From positions 62,001 to 126,000 of the forward strand of contig SEHB01000008.1 in NCBI GenBank assembly GCA_004143945.1: a stretch of DNA of 64,000 bases, in the 5' to 3' direction. Source of the stretch: Lysobacteraceae bacterium (GTDB taxonomy: Bacteria; Pseudomonadota; Gammaproteobacteria; Xanthomonadales; Rhodanobacteraceae). Shown in pieces: positions 8,232 through 17,366 of this stretch (within the stretch, counting starts at the first letter, position 1; every line of letters begins with the position of its first letter). The notes under the pieces were generated by a model. The model made no database searches. It was not told where the DNA came from and saw only the letters and a list, made by a program, of their open reading frames with translations. The translations under genes were made by a program, and so were the position numbers.

Positions 8232-8444
8232 ATGGTCGGTACAGCGATCCGCAACGACATCCGGCGCCTGCGCTTCGAGCATGGCGAGATGACGCAACAG
8301 GCGCTCGCCGACGCCTGCGGCATCACGCGCCAGACCGTGATCGCGCTCGAGGCGGGCAGGTACGCACCGTCGCTCGAACTGGCGTTCCGGATTGCGCATG
8401 CGTTCGGCGTCGGCGTCGAAGACGTGTTCCAGCGCGACGCGTAG
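8232..8444 (+). CDS. small XRE-family transcriptional regulator
   Basis: A 70-residue protein that is almost entirely one Cro/CI-type helix-turn-helix domain: IRRLRFEHGEMTQQALADA, then the recognition helix GITRQTVIALEAGRYAPS and the scaffold LAFRIAHAFGVGVEDVF. This is the compact type with no effector domain, usually encoded with a membrane partner and acting as a repressor. It starts 3 bases after the membrane protein gene. Autoregulation through the palindrome at 7556-7577 is likely but inferred. Confidence 0.92.
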   Translation: MVGTAIRNDIRRLRFEHGEMTQQALADACGITRQTVIALEAGRYAPSLELAFRIAHAFGVGVEDVFQRDA

Positions 8445-8505
8445 TTGATCCGCGGATGCCGCCGCGTCGTGACACGCCCGCGAGCCGCGTACCGCGGCGG
8501 ATGCA

Positions 8506-8757
8506 TCAGCCGTATCGCAGCTTGAGCACGAGGATCGTCGCCGCGAGCACGAACGTCACGGCATTGGAGACGATCATCGGCCACGACCCGAGCACGATGC
8601 CGTAGCCGAACCAGAACGCGATGCCGAGCGTGAACACCGCGTACATCACGAGCGAGATCCCGCGCGTCTCGCGGCTTCGGATCGCCTTGAGTGCCTGCGG
8701 CACGAACGCGATCGTGGTCAGCGTCGCGGCGACCGCGCCGAGCCAGTGGTCGCTCAT
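8506..8757 (-). CDS. SemiSWEET sugar transporter family protein
   Basis: An 83-residue protein with three transmembrane helices (about 4-21, 33-54, 60-81), the size and topology of bacterial SemiSWEETs. FVPQALKAIRSRETRGISL contains the PQ motif and the basic loop typical of PQ-loop/MtN3 half-transporters, which work as homodimers and move small sugars. The start overlaps the stop of the amidohydrolase gene (ATGA, 8754-8757), so the two are translationally coupled. The transported compound is unknown. Confidence 0.9.
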   Translation of the reverse strand: MSDHWLGAVAATLTTIAFVPQALKAIRSRETRGISLVMYAVFTLGIAFWFGYGIVLGSWPMIVSNAVTFVLAATILVLKLRYG

Positions 8758-10067
8758 TCGCCGACCGGGTGGCCGCCGTCGCGGAACACGACGCCTCCCT
8801 TCATGACGAAGCGCACCCGCCGCAGCGCAGCGATGTCCTGCAGCGGATCGCCGTCGACCGCGACGATGTCGGCGAGCTTGCCGGCCTCGAGGCTGCCGAT
8901 GTCCTTCGACCTGCGCAGCAGCTCCGCCGCATGCGTGGTGGCCGCCTGCAATGCGTAGGTGGCGGGTATGCCTGCCTCGACCATGTACCCGAACTCCTTC
9001 GCGTTGTCTCCGTGCGGGTAGACGCCCGCGTCCGTGCCGAACGCGAGGCGCACGCCGGCCTTGTACGCGCGCCCCGCGGTCTGCTGGATCAGCGGCCCGA
9101 CCTGCTTCGCCTTCTCGGCGATCCGCGCAGGGTAGTAGCCGGGCGTATTCGCCTTTTCCTCGACGAAGCGGCCCGCGATGATCGTCGGCACGTACCAGGT
9201 GCCGCGCTGCTTCATCAGGCGCATGCCTGCCTCGTCCATGAAGGTGCCGTGCTCGATCGAGTCGACGCCCGCGCGCACGGCGCGCCGGATCGCCTCGGCG
9301 CCGTGCGCGTGCGCGGCGACGCTGAAGCCGTAGTCGTGCGCGGCCGCGATCACCGCGGCGATCTCGGCATCGGTCATCTGCGCATTGTCGACGCTCGCGC
9401 TCTCGTCGAGCACGCCGCCGGACGGCATGATCTTGAGCAGGTCGACGTGGTCCTTGTAGTGCTGGCGGACCGCCTTCCACGCATCGTCCTCGCCATTGAT
9501 GATGCCGACCTCGGGGCCGGGGTCGCCGGCCAGATCCTTGCGATAGCCATCGCTGCCGTCGGCGTGACCGCCGGTCGATCCGATCGCGGTGCCCGCGGTG
9601 TAGATGCGGGGTCCCTCCACCACGCCCGCGTTGATCGCATCACGCAGCGCGACCGACTCTCCGACGTTGTCGCCGAGATTGCGCACCGTCGTGAACCCGG
9701 CCTGCAGCGTGCGGCGCGCGTAGACGGTGGAGCGGATCGCGTAATCGGCGACGTTCCAGCGAAACTGGTCGGTGAATCCGGTCGGGCTGGTCTCGCCGGT
9801 CAGGTGCACGTGCGTGTCGATGAGGCCGGGCAGGCACGTTGCATCGCCGAGATCCACCACGCGCGCGCCCGGCACCTGCACCGCGGCGCCATCGATCCTG
9901 CGGATCCGATCGCCTTCGACCACGATCGTCGAGGCCCCGAGCAACTCGCCGGCCACGCTGTCGAACAGGCGGCCGCACTGCAACACGGTGGTTTCGGGGG
10001 CAGCCGTGGAGGCGGTAGCTGCGACCGCACCGAATGCGAACGCAACGGCAGTGGGCACGAGCGGCAT
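8754..10067 (-). CDS. secreted metal-dependent amidohydrolase, imidazolonepropionase-like
   Basis: A 437-residue protein with signal peptide (PLVPTAVAFAFGAVAATAST). It shows the amidohydrolase-superfamily metal site: GLIDTHVHL (HxH), the Lys region in VDLLKIMPSGG, HAHG and EHGTF (later His ligands), and FGTDAG (catalytic Asp). The sequence is closest in style to the imidazolonepropionase-like/Xaa-Pro dipeptidase group that hydrolyses N-acyl amino acids and dipeptides. The start at 10067 has AGGAGA upstream. It lies divergent from leuS and is coupled to the SemiSWEET gene. Periplasmic scavenging of a dipeptide or N-acyl amino acid is plausible; the substrate is not determined. Confidence 0.87.
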   Translation of the reverse strand: MPLVPTAVAFAFGAVAATASTAAPETTVLQCGRLFDSVAGELLGASTIVVEGDRIRRIDGAAVQVPGARVVDLGDATCLPGLIDTHVHLTGETSPTGFTDQFRWNVADYAIRSTVYARRTLQAGFTTVRNLGDNVGESVALRDAINAGVVEGPRIYTAGTAIGSTGGHADGSDGYRKDLAGDPGPEVGIINGEDDAWKAVRQHYKDHVDLLKIMPSGGVLDESASVDNAQMTDAEIAAVIAAAHDYGFSVAAHAHGAEAIRRAVRAGVDSIEHGTFMDEAGMRLMKQRGTWYVPTIIAGRFVEEKANTPGYYPARIAEKAKQVGPLIQQTAGRAYKAGVRLAFGTDAGVYPHGDNAKEFGYMVEAGIPATYALQAATTHAAELLRRSKDIGSLEAGKLADIVAVDGDPLQDIAALRRVRFVMKGGVVFRDGGHPVGE

Positions 10068-10210
10068 CGGCGATCTCCTGTCGGAAAAGCGCGATCTTAC
10101 GGGAAGCCGTGGCGGGCGCAGGCGCAGGCAGGCGGCTGGCGAGCGATGTTGCACTGCGTTAGGCTCGCTCTCCCATCCGATCCACGGAAGCGCGCTGCGC
10201 GACGCCACCC

Positions 10211-12925
10211 ATGCAGGAATCCCACGAACCGCAGGCGCTCGAAGCCGCCGCGCACGCCTACTGGAACCGGACGCGCGCGTTCGAGGTCGACGAGGCCTCG
10301 CCGAAGCCGAAGTTCTTCTGCCTGTCCATGCTGCCGTACCCCTCGGGTGCGCTGCACATGGGGCATGTGCGCAACTACACGATCGGCGACGTGATCAGCC
10401 GCTTCCAGCGCATGCAGGGCAGGAATGTCCTGCAGCCGATGGGCTGGGACGCCTTCGGGCTGCCGGCCGAGAACGCGGCGATCAAGAACCACACCGCGCC
10501 CGCGAAGTGGACCTACGCGAACATCGAGCACATGCGCGCGCAGCTGCAGTCGATGGGCTACGCGATCGACTGGTCGCGCGAATTCGCCACCTGCCGCCCG
10601 GAGTACTACGTGCACGAGCAGCGCATGTTCGTGCGCCTGTTCGGGAAGGGACTCGCGTATCGCAAGCAGTCGGTCGTGAACTGGGACCCGGTCGACCAGA
10701 CCGTGCTCGCGAACGAGCAGGTCATCGACGGACGCGGCTGGCGCACCGGCGCGATCGTCGAGAAGCGCGAAATCCCGCAGTGGTTCCTCAAGATCACCGA
10801 CTACGCGCAGGAACTGCTCGACGGACTCGATCGCCTGCCGGGCTGGCCCGACGCGGTCAAGACGATGCAGCGCAACTGGATCGGCCGTTCGGAAGGCCTC
10901 GAGATCGCGTTCGCGGTCGAGGGCGAATCCGTGCCGTTGACCGTGTTCACGACGCGTCCGGACACGCTGATGGGCGTGACCTACCTCGCGATCGCCGCCG
11001 AACATCCGCTCGCGCAGAAGGCGGCCGCCACGCGTCCGCTGGTCGCCGCGTTCATCGAGGAATGCCGCCATGGTGGCACTGCGCAGGCCGAGATCGAAAC
11101 CGCCGAGAAGAAGGGCATCGACACCGGCCTCAGCGCGATCCATCCGGTCACGGGCGAGCGCATCCCGGTGTGGATCGCGAATTTCGTGCTGATGGGTTAC
11201 GGGACCGGCGCGGTGATGGCCGTGCCCGCGCACGACCAGCGCGACTGGGAGTTCGCGACGCGCTACGACCTGTTCATCAAGATGGTCATCGTCAGCGACG
11301 CGGTCCGCGACGCGATCGCCGAACTCGGCCGCGATGCGGCGCGCAATCCCGACCCGATGTCGGCCGCGCTCGGCGAGAGCCGCGCGATCGATCCGTACGA
11401 GCCGACCGCGGCGCTCGGCATCCTCGAGCAGTTCGAGCGCGACATCGTCGAGAAGGGTGCCTACACCGAATACGGCACGCTCGTGAACTCGGGCGAATAC
11501 GACGGCCTCGACTTCCGCGGCGCGTTCGATGCACTCGCCGCGCGCTTCGAGCGCGACCGCAGCGGAGCGCGTCGCGTGAACTGGCGCCTGCGTGACTGGG
11601 GCGTCTCGCGCCAGCGCTACTGGGGCTGTCCGATCCCGATCATCTATTGCGCGGCCTGCGGCGCGGTGCCGGTGCCCGAAGACCAGTTGCCGGTGCTGCT
11701 GCCCGAGGACGTCGCGTTCACCGGCGTGAAGTCGCCGATCAAGGCCGATCCGGACTGGCGCAGGACGAACTGCCCGCAGTGCGGCGGCCCGGCCGAGCGC
11801 GAGACCGACACCTTCGATACCTTCATGGAATCGAGCTGGTACTACGCACGCTACACCTCGCCCGGCGCGACCGACATGGTCGACGCGCGCGCGAACCATT
11901 GGCTGCCGGTCGACCAGTACATCGGCGGCATCGAGCACGCGATCCTGCACCTGCTGTACTTCCGCTTCTTCCACAAGCTGATGCGCGACGCGGGGCTCGT
12001 CGCGAGCGACGAGCCGGCGACCAACCTGCTGTGCCAGGGCATGGTGATCGCGGACACGTTCTACCGCGAGTCGGCGACCGGCAATCGCGAATGGTTCAAC
12101 CCCGCCGACGTGGAAGTGCGCCGCGACGAGAAGGGTCGCGGCATCGGCGCGGTCCTGAAGGCCGATGGCCAGCCGGTCGAGATCGGCGGCACCGAGAAGA
12201 TGTCGAAGTCCAAGAACAACGGCGTCGACCCGCAGACGATGGTGGCGCGGTACGGTGCCGACACCGTGCGGCTGTTCTCGATGTTCGCGGCGCCGCCCGA
12301 GCAGTCGCTGGAATGGAACGAGGCCGGCGTCGAGGGCATGGCGCGTTTCCTGCGGCGTTTCTGGCGCGAGGTCACCACGCATGCGTCGGGACCGGACCAC
12401 GAAGTGGTCGATCCCGCGCGCCTCGACGCAGGCCAGAAGGCGCTGCGCCGCCAGGTGCACGAGACGATCCAGAAGGTGTCCGACGACCTCGGTCGGCGCT
12501 ACGCGTTCAATACCGCGATCGCGGCGCTGATGGAACTGCTGAATGCGGTCGGCCGCTTCGACGATCGCAGCGAGCAGGGTCGCGCGGTGCGCCACGAGGC
12601 ACTCGAGACGATGGTGCTGCTGCTGAACCCGGTCACGCCGCATGCGTGCCACGCGCTCTGGCAGGTGCTCGGCCACGCCGAGACGCTCGTCGATGACGTG
12701 CCGTGGCCGAAGGTCGATGCGGCCGCGCTCGAGCGCGACGCGCTCAAGCTCGCGGTGCAGGTCAACGGCAAGCTGCGCGCGACGATCGAGGTTCCGGTCG
12801 GTGCGGATCGCGAGCAGGTCGAGCGCCAGGCGCTGTCGGAACCGAAGGTCGCCGAGTTCATCGGCGCCCAGGTGCCGAAGAAGATCATCGTCGTGCCCGG
12901 CAAGATCGTGAACGTCGTGCTCTGA
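10211..12925 (+). CDS. leuS: leucyl-tRNA synthetase
   Basis: A 904-residue class I synthetase charging tRNA-Leu in the cytoplasm. It has the HIGH-type motif HMGH (residues 49-52), the editing CP1 insert with [14 protein letters not shown] and the [18 protein letters not shown] stretch, a Cys4 zinc-binding-like CAACG...CPQCGG region near 480-525, and KMSKSKNNG from residue 663. The C-terminal domain ends with [12 protein letters not shown] and [13 protein letters not shown]. Length is normal for the family. It heads the conserved leuS-lptE-holA-nadD group, here with a GST gene inserted before lptE. Confidence 0.98.
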   Translation: MQESHEPQALEAAAHAYWNRTRAFEVDEASPKPKFFCLSMLPYPSGALHMGHVRNYTIGDVISRFQRMQGRNVLQPMGWDAFGLPAENAAIKNHTAPAKWTYANIEHMRAQLQSMGYAIDWSREFATCRPEYYVHEQRMFVRLFGKGLAYRKQSVVNWDPVDQTVLANEQVIDGRGWRTGAIVEKREIPQWFLKITDYAQELLDGLDRLPGWPDAVKTMQRNWIGRSEGLEIAFAVEGESVPLTVFTTRPDTLMGVTYLAIAAEHPLAQKAAATRPLVAAFIEECRHGGTAQAEIETAEKKGIDTGLSAIHPVTGERIPVWIANFVLMGYGTGAVMAVPAHDQRDWEFATRYDLFIKMVIVSDAVRDAIAELGRDAARNPDPMSAALGESRAIDPYEPTAALGILEQFERDIVEKGAYTEYGTLVNSGEYDGLDFRGAFDALAARFERDRSGARRVNWRLRDWGVSRQRYWGCPIPIIYCAACGAVPVPEDQLPVLLPEDVAFTGVKSPIKADPDWRRTNCPQCGGPAERETDTFDTFMESSWYYARYTSPGATDMVDARANHWLPVDQYIGGIEHAILHLLYFRFFHKLMRDAGLVASDEPATNLLCQGMVIADTFYRESATGNREWFNPADVEVRRDEKGRGIGAVLKADGQPVEIGGTEKMSKSKNNGVDPQTMVARYGADTVRLFSMFAAPPEQSLEWNEAGVEGMARFLRRFWREVTTHASGPDHEVVDPARLDAGQKALRRQVHETIQKVSDDLGRRYAFNTAIAALMELLNAVGRFDDRSEQGRAVRHEALETMVLLLNPVTPHACHALWQVLGHAETLVDDVPWPKVDAAALERDALKLAVQVNGKLRATIEVPVGADREQVERQALSEPKVAEFIGAQVPKKIIVVPGKIVNVVL

Positions 12926-13075
12926 GCCCATGCGTCGTCCGCGCGGGGGCGCCGGACGGCGCGGTGCCGTTGCGCGGCACCTTGGCGACCGCGGTGTCGC
13001 ATGCGCGCGCTGCGGCGTGACGGTTGGTCGCTGCGGCCGACGCGATCTCGCAGCCGGATTGATTACACTTCGCCG

Positions 13076-13726
13076 ATGCCCCAGGTCCCGATCCTCTACT
13101 GCAACCGCGAATCCGGCCACAGCTACAAGGTCGCGCTCGCTCTGCGACTGATGGCGGTGCCGTTCGAGCAGCGGGCGGTCGACCTCAACCTGCCACGCGC
13201 CGAACGCGACGCGGATTTCCGTGCGGCCTCGCTGTTCGGCGAGGTGCCGGCGCTGGTCGACGAGGACGGGCTCGCGGTCTGCCAGTCGAACGTGATCCTC
13301 GATCATCTTGCGCGCCGCTACGGCAAGCTCGACGGGCGCACGCCGGCCGAGCGCACGCGCGTGCGCGAATGGCTCGCATGGGAGGCGAACCGGCTCGCGA
13401 TGAGCTTCCCGCACCTGCGGTTCTCGCGGCGCTTCACGCCGGCCGGCAGCGCACTCGAGGCCTGGTGGACCGCGCGCATGCAGGCCGACTTCGATCGCCT
13501 CGACCAGCACCTGCGAACGCATGCGTTCATGCTCGGCGAACGCGTGACGATCGCCGATGCGAGTTGCTGCGGCTACCTGTTCTGGCTCGACCAGGGCGAA
13601 GTGGATCCTGCGCCTTGGCCCGCGATTACGGCCTGGCTCGACCGCATCCGCTCGCTGCCGGGGTGGAAGGCCCCGTATGATCTGCTGGTCGAGACGCCCC
13701 CGATCGCGAGCGGAACCCGCACATGA
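13076..13726 (+). CDS. glutathione S-transferase family protein
   Basis: A 216-residue cytosolic GST-like protein. The N-terminal thioredoxin-like domain runs through YCNRESGHSYKVALAL and the cis-Pro loop GEVPALVDEDG, with QSNVILDHLARRYG as the glutathione gamma-Glu binding turn. The all-helical C-terminal domain contains LGERVTIADASCCGYLFWLDQ, the usual ADxxLxxxL-type helix. Substrate is unknown. The gene overlaps the start of lptE by 4 bases (ATGA), an unusual coupling of a GST to LPS assembly. TTACACT at 13063-13069 ends 6 bases before the ATG, hinting at a possible leaderless transcript. Confidence 0.88.
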   Translation: MPQVPILYCNRESGHSYKVALALRLMAVPFEQRAVDLNLPRAERDADFRAASLFGEVPALVDEDGLAVCQSNVILDHLARRYGKLDGRTPAERTRVREWLAWEANRLAMSFPHLRFSRRFTPAGSALEAWWTARMQADFDRLDQHLRTHAFMLGERVTIADASCCGYLFWLDQGEVDPAPWPAITAWLDRIRSLPGWKAPYDLLVETPPIASGTRT

Positions 13727-14226
13727 CCTTGCACCGATTCCTCCCTGTCCTCGCCCTTGCCGCGCTGGTCGCAGGCTGCGGCTTCCACCCGCGTCGCGAA
13801 GCGAGCCTGCCGGCTTCGATGCAACGGCTGCATATCGAGATCGGCGATCGCGCGGGCGCGCTCGCGCGCGATCTCGCGGCCGCGATCGAGCGCTCCGGCG
13901 CGGAGGTGGTGCCGACGCCGGGTCCCGGCATCGCGGTCATGAAGGTCCCGGCCAATCGCGTGACCTCCGACGTGCTGTCGGTCGGTGGCAACGCGCGCGC
14001 GACCGAATACACGCTGCGCCACCATGTCGAGTTCGAGGTGCGCGACGACGCCGGCGCCGTGCTGATGCCGATCCAGGTGATCGAACTCACGCGCGAGTTC
14101 ACGTTCGACGCGAGCCAGGCGCTCGGCGTCGCGTCCGAAACCGACCTGCTGACGAAGGAACTCGAACGCGACATGGTGCAGGCGATCATGCGCAGGCTCG
14201 AGGCGATCGGCGGCACGCAGCCGTAG
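13723..14226 (+). CDS. lptE: LPS assembly lipoprotein LptE
   Basis: A 167-residue outer membrane lipoprotein: signal peptide with lipobox LVAGC (Cys near residue 19), followed by the typical GFHPRR start. LptE plugs the LptD barrel and helps deliver lipopolysaccharide to the outer leaflet. Similarity in this family is weak, but the stretch SVGGNARATEYTLRHHVEFEV, the C-terminal helix KELERDMVQAIMRRLEAI and the position between leuS and holA fit well. It is translationally coupled to the upstream GST gene and sits 6 bases before holA. Confidence 0.93.
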   Translation: MTLHRFLPVLALAALVAGCGFHPRREASLPASMQRLHIEIGDRAGALARDLAAAIERSGAEVVPTPGPGIAVMKVPANRVTSDVLSVGGNARATEYTLRHHVEFEVRDDAGAVLMPIQVIELTREFTFDASQALGVASETDLLTKELERDMVQAIMRRLEAIGGTQP

Positions 14227-14232
14227 CGCGCG

Positions 14233-15252
14233 ATGGCGACCGGTCTGCCGGCCTTCCGCAAGCAGCTCGCCGCACCGGGGCTCGCGCCCGCGTGGCTGCT
14301 TGCGGGCGCCGAGCACCTGCTCGTGATCGAAGCCGCGGATGCACTGCGCGCGCGTGCGCGCGAACTCGGTTACGACGAGCGCATCGTGTTCGACGTCGAT
14401 GCGCATTTCGACTGGAACCAGCTCGCCGACGCGAGCCGTTCGATGTCGTTGTTCGCGAGTCGCAAGCTGATCGACCTGCGCCTGCCGACGGGCCGTCCCG
14501 GCAAGGACGGCAGCGCGGCGCTGGTCGCGTGGTGCGAGTCGCCGCCGCCGGACACCGTACTGCTGGTCACCGCGAATGACTGGAGCCGCAAGCACGAGGG
14601 CGCGTGGTCGAATGCGATCGAACGTGCAGGCTCCGTCGTCGTGCTGTGGCCGATGAAACCGGAGGACCTGCCGGTCTGGATCGGCGCGCGCATGGCCAGC
14701 CGCGGGCTCGAGGCGACGCCGGACGCGATCGCGCTGCTCGCCGCGCGCGTCGAGGGCAACCTGCTCGCCGCGGCGCAGGAAGTGGACAAGCTCGCGTTGC
14801 TGCATGCAGGCGAGCGGCTCGATGCCGAGGCGCTCGAAGCCAGCGTCGCCGACGACGCACGCTACGACGTGTTCCGCCTCACCGACTCGGCGCTCGGCGG
14901 CGATGCCGCGCGCGCGTTGCACATCGTCTCCGGCCTGCGTGCGGAAGGCGAGGAACTGATCCCGATGCTCGGCTGGCTGCTGCTGCAGCTGCGCATGCTC
15001 GCGCGGATCGCATCCGCGCCGAACCCGGATGCGGCCCTGCGCAGCGAACGCATCTGGCCCGCGGGGCGCGAATCGTTGATCCGGCGTGCGCTCAAGGGCG
15101 GGGACCGTGCGCACTGGGAACGCTGCGTGCAGCAGGCCGGATGCATCGACCGCATCGTGAAGGGACGCGCGGACGGCGACGCCTGGCGCGAACTCGAGCG
15201 GCTGATCGCGGCGATCTCGGCGCCGCGGCGCGCCGCGGCGCTGATCGCATGA
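14233..15252 (+). CDS. holA: DNA polymerase III subunit delta
   Basis: A 339-residue clamp-loader subunit that opens the beta sliding clamp. Recognisable parts are the N-terminal AWLLAGAEHLLVIEAADALR, the strand/loop SRSMSLFASRKLIDLRLP, VLLVTANDWSRK, the domain III entry ARVEGNLLAAAQEVDKLALL and the C-terminal collar with GEELIPMLGWLLLQLRML. Length matches the family. It lies between lptE and nadD as in most gammaproteobacteria. Confidence 0.96.
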   Translation: MATGLPAFRKQLAAPGLAPAWLLAGAEHLLVIEAADALRARARELGYDERIVFDVDAHFDWNQLADASRSMSLFASRKLIDLRLPTGRPGKDGSAALVAWCESPPPDTVLLVTANDWSRKHEGAWSNAIERAGSVVVLWPMKPEDLPVWIGARMASRGLEATPDAIALLAARVEGNLLAAAQEVDKLALLHAGERLDAEALEASVADDARYDVFRLTDSALGGDAARALHIVSGLRAEGEELIPMLGWLLLQLRMLARIASAPNPDAALRSERIWPAGRESLIRRALKGGDRAHWERCVQQAGCIDRIVKGRADGDAWRELERLIAAISAPRRAAALIA

Positions 15253-15295
15253 CGCGCGCGCGTCTCGATCGATGGGCGGCGGCGAAGGCGCGGCA

Positions 15296-15949
15296 ATGAG
15301 CCGGCCGCTCGCGATCTTCGGCGGCACCTTCGACCCGATCCACAATGCGCATCTGCGCGTCGCGTGGGAGGCCGCCGAGGCGCTCGACGCCGACGTGCGC
15401 CTGCTGCCCGCGAGCGTTCCGCCGCATCGCGACCAGCCGCGTGCGAGCGCACGCCAGCGTGCCGCACTCGTGCGCGCTGCGCTGGTCGGGCAGGAGAGGC
15501 TGGTGCTCGATACGCGCGAACTGCAGCGCGAGGGTCCGTCCTACACGATCGACACGCTGCTCGAACTGCGCGAGGAAATCGGCGCAGCGCGCGCACTCGT
15601 GCTGCTGGTCGGCGCGGATGCATTCGCGGGGTTGCCCGAATGGCACCGCTGGCGCGAACTGTTCGATCTCGCGCACGTCGGGGTGCTGACGCGCCCTGGA
15701 CATGACGTCGTCGCCCTGCCGACCGAACTGCGCACGAAGATCGCCTCGCGCCGTTGCCGCGACGCGACCGCGATCCGCGAGTCGCCGTGCGGGCGCGTGC
15801 TGCAGATCGAAGTGACGCCGCTCGAGATCTCGGCCAGCCAGGTCCGCGCACTGCTCGCCGCCGGTCGCGACCCGCGCTGGCTCGTTCCCGACGCGCTGTT
15901 CGGCAGCGAATCGCTGCTCGCTCCCTACCGCGCGCAGCCCGCGTCGTAG
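15296..15949 (+). CDS. nadD: nicotinate-nucleotide adenylyltransferase
   Basis: A 217-residue enzyme converting nicotinate mononucleotide and ATP to deamido-NAD in NAD biosynthesis. It has the nucleotidyltransferase signature GGTFDPIHNAHL (residues 7-18) and the late motif EISASQVRALLAAGRDPRWLVP. I chose ATG 15296, which makes the protein begin SRPLAIFGGTFDP; a start 24 bases up would add Gly/Ala-rich residues. A REP-like element overlaps its stop codon, and the usual next gene, rsfS, is displaced 7.7 kb downstream. Confidence 0.96.
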   Translation: MSRPLAIFGGTFDPIHNAHLRVAWEAAEALDADVRLLPASVPPHRDQPRASARQRAALVRAALVGQERLVLDTRELQREGPSYTIDTLLELREEIGAARALVLLVGADAFAGLPEWHRWRELFDLAHVGVLTRPGHDVVALPTELRTKIASRRCRDATAIRESPCGRVLQIEVTPLEISASQVRALLAAGRDPRWLVPDALFGSESLLAPYRAQPAS

Positions 15950-16077
15950 GAGCGCATCCTGTGGGCGATGCGCGGCAATGTGGGTGCCCACGCGCAATCG
16001 ATTTCCTGCGCGGATCGCCCACAGGGTGGGCTCCTGCGGCGCGGATTCGCAGGAGCGGGCACCCGTGCACGCTCGCC
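15945..16077. repeat. REP-like element cluster (BIME-type)
   Basis: One copy at 15945-15974 contains AGGAGCGCATCCTGTGGGCG. An inverted copy at 16008-16038 contains CGCCCACAGGGTGGGCTCCT, and a shorter direct copy starts at 16049 (CAGGAGCGGGCACCC). The inverted pair can fold into a long hairpin just after nadD and between convergent genes. A related element lies at 96-126. No REP-associated transposase is seen in the window. Confidence 0.65.
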
Positions 16078-16139
16078 TGATGGCGGAAGGCCGGGGCAAG
16101 CGTGTCGGATTGCCCCGGCGGTCCCGATGGCTTGCAAGG

Positions 16140-17366
16140 CTACAGTGCGCAGCCCTCGGGTATCGGTCCGACACGCGACAGCGCGAGTTCGCCGGTCGTG
16201 CCTGCCTGTGCGCCACTCGTGAAGGTGTAGCTCATCGTCGCTGCGCCGCAGCTCTGGAACTCGATGTCGGCGGTGCCGACCTGCGCAGTCGTCGTGTCGG
16301 CACCCTGGTCGAACACGCCGCCCGTGCTGTCGAAGATCCCGACGTCGTCGAGGCGCGTGAAGCCGGGCGTCAGCGCGGCCTGCAGCGTGTACCAGTGCTG
16401 TCCCGGCGGACCTGCGTTCGGTGCCGCGTCGCCGAGGAAGGTGTACCACGCGGCGAAGAACACGTTCTGGACCGTGTTCGCGTCGAACACGAAACCCTGG
16501 CCGCTGTTGCCCGCGTCCGCCCACGCGCCGGAGAGCAGGTGGCGGCCCGTCGCGCCGTTGCCGCCTTCGGGCGTGCAACTGATGTTCGCGAGCAGGCGCG
16601 ACAGTTCGATCGTGCCGCTGCGGCCGTCATCGAAGTCGTACTGCAGCGTGCCCGCATTGCAGTTCTCGATGTGCAGCACGGCTTCGCCGACCGTGCGGGT
16701 GTCGGTGGCCTGGCTGCTGTCGAACGCGCCGCCCTGCGTGAGGTAGATCGGCATCGACGCGGTGTCGTCGTCGTCGGTCACCGTGCCCTGGATCGTGTAC
16801 CAGCGCTGGCCTCCCGGCGCGGTCACGTCGAACGTGAACCAGCCTCCGAACAGCAGGCCCAGGCCCTCGCCGTAGGCGTCCGGAAACAGCTCCATCACGA
16901 AGCCCTGGCTGTCCGTCGTCGTGTCGGCCCATGAGCCGCTGATGCCGTGCTGGTCGAGGTTGAATGCCGCGGCCTGCGAACTTTCCACGACGATGGTGCC
17001 GCGCATGCCCATGCCCGCGTGCGCCTGGCAGACGTAACCGAAGCTGCCGGCCGCATCGAACGTGACGGTCGAGGACCACAGCTCGCCGCTCGGCGCGCCA
17101 TTGCCGCCGTCGGCGTCGCATCCGCGCGCGCACCGGAACGATCCGTCATCGGCGTACACGTTGTGCACGCCGCCCTTGTTCACGAACGTGACCGTGTCGC
17201 CGATTGCGATCGTGAGCTGCGCCGGGCTGAAACTCATCACGGGATACTCGTATTCCCCGCCGCCGGTGGTGCCACCGACCTCGACGCGATGATCCGCTGC
17301 CCACGCCCCCGCCGCCAACGGCAGGAGCAGGAGGGCAGGCCATGTGCTGACTGCATTCGTTCGCAT
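16140..17366 (-). CDS. secreted cupredoxin-domain protein with duplicated C-terminal domain
   Basis: A 408-residue protein with signal peptide (ALLLLPLAAGAWA). Residues 27-130 form a plastocyanin-like domain with candidate type I copper ligands His68 (GGVHNVY), Cys113 and His116 (YVCQAH) and Met119 or Met121 (GMGM). Two copies of a domain of about 125 residues follow (about 143-264 and 278-407), each containing GxWAD, SGQGF/DSQGF, a Phe/Trp-rich strand, a QRWYT/QHWYT turn and a closing Cys. The C-terminus lacks the DGF signature. GGAGA precedes ATG 17366. Electron transfer or copper binding outside the cytoplasm is likely; the repeated domain is unknown to me. Confidence 0.85.
   Translation of the reverse strand: MRTNAVSTWPALLLLPLAAGAWAADHRVEVGGTTGGGEYEYPVMSFSPAQLTIAIGDTVTFVNKGGVHNVYADDGSFRCARGCDADGGNGAPSGELWSSTVTFDAAGSFGYVCQAHAGMGMRGTIVVESSQAAAFNLDQHGISGSWADTTTDSQGFVMELFPDAYGEGLGLLFGGWFTFDVTAPGGQRWYTIQGTVTDDDDTASMPIYLTQGGAFDSSQATDTRTVGEAVLHIENCNAGTLQYDFDDGRSGTIELSRLLANISCTPEGGNGATGRHLLSGAWADAGNSGQGFVFDANTVQNVFFAAWYTFLGDAAPNAGPPGQHWYTLQAALTPGFTRLDDVGIFDSTGGVFDQGADTTTAQVGTADIEFQSCGAATMSYTFTSGAQAGTTGELALSRVGPIPEGCAL

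Noticed and set aside
10097-13522. Long minus-strand open frame opposite leuS
   Set aside because: leuS is unmistakable on the plus strand; the antisense protein is Arg/Val/His-rich with no recognisable fold.
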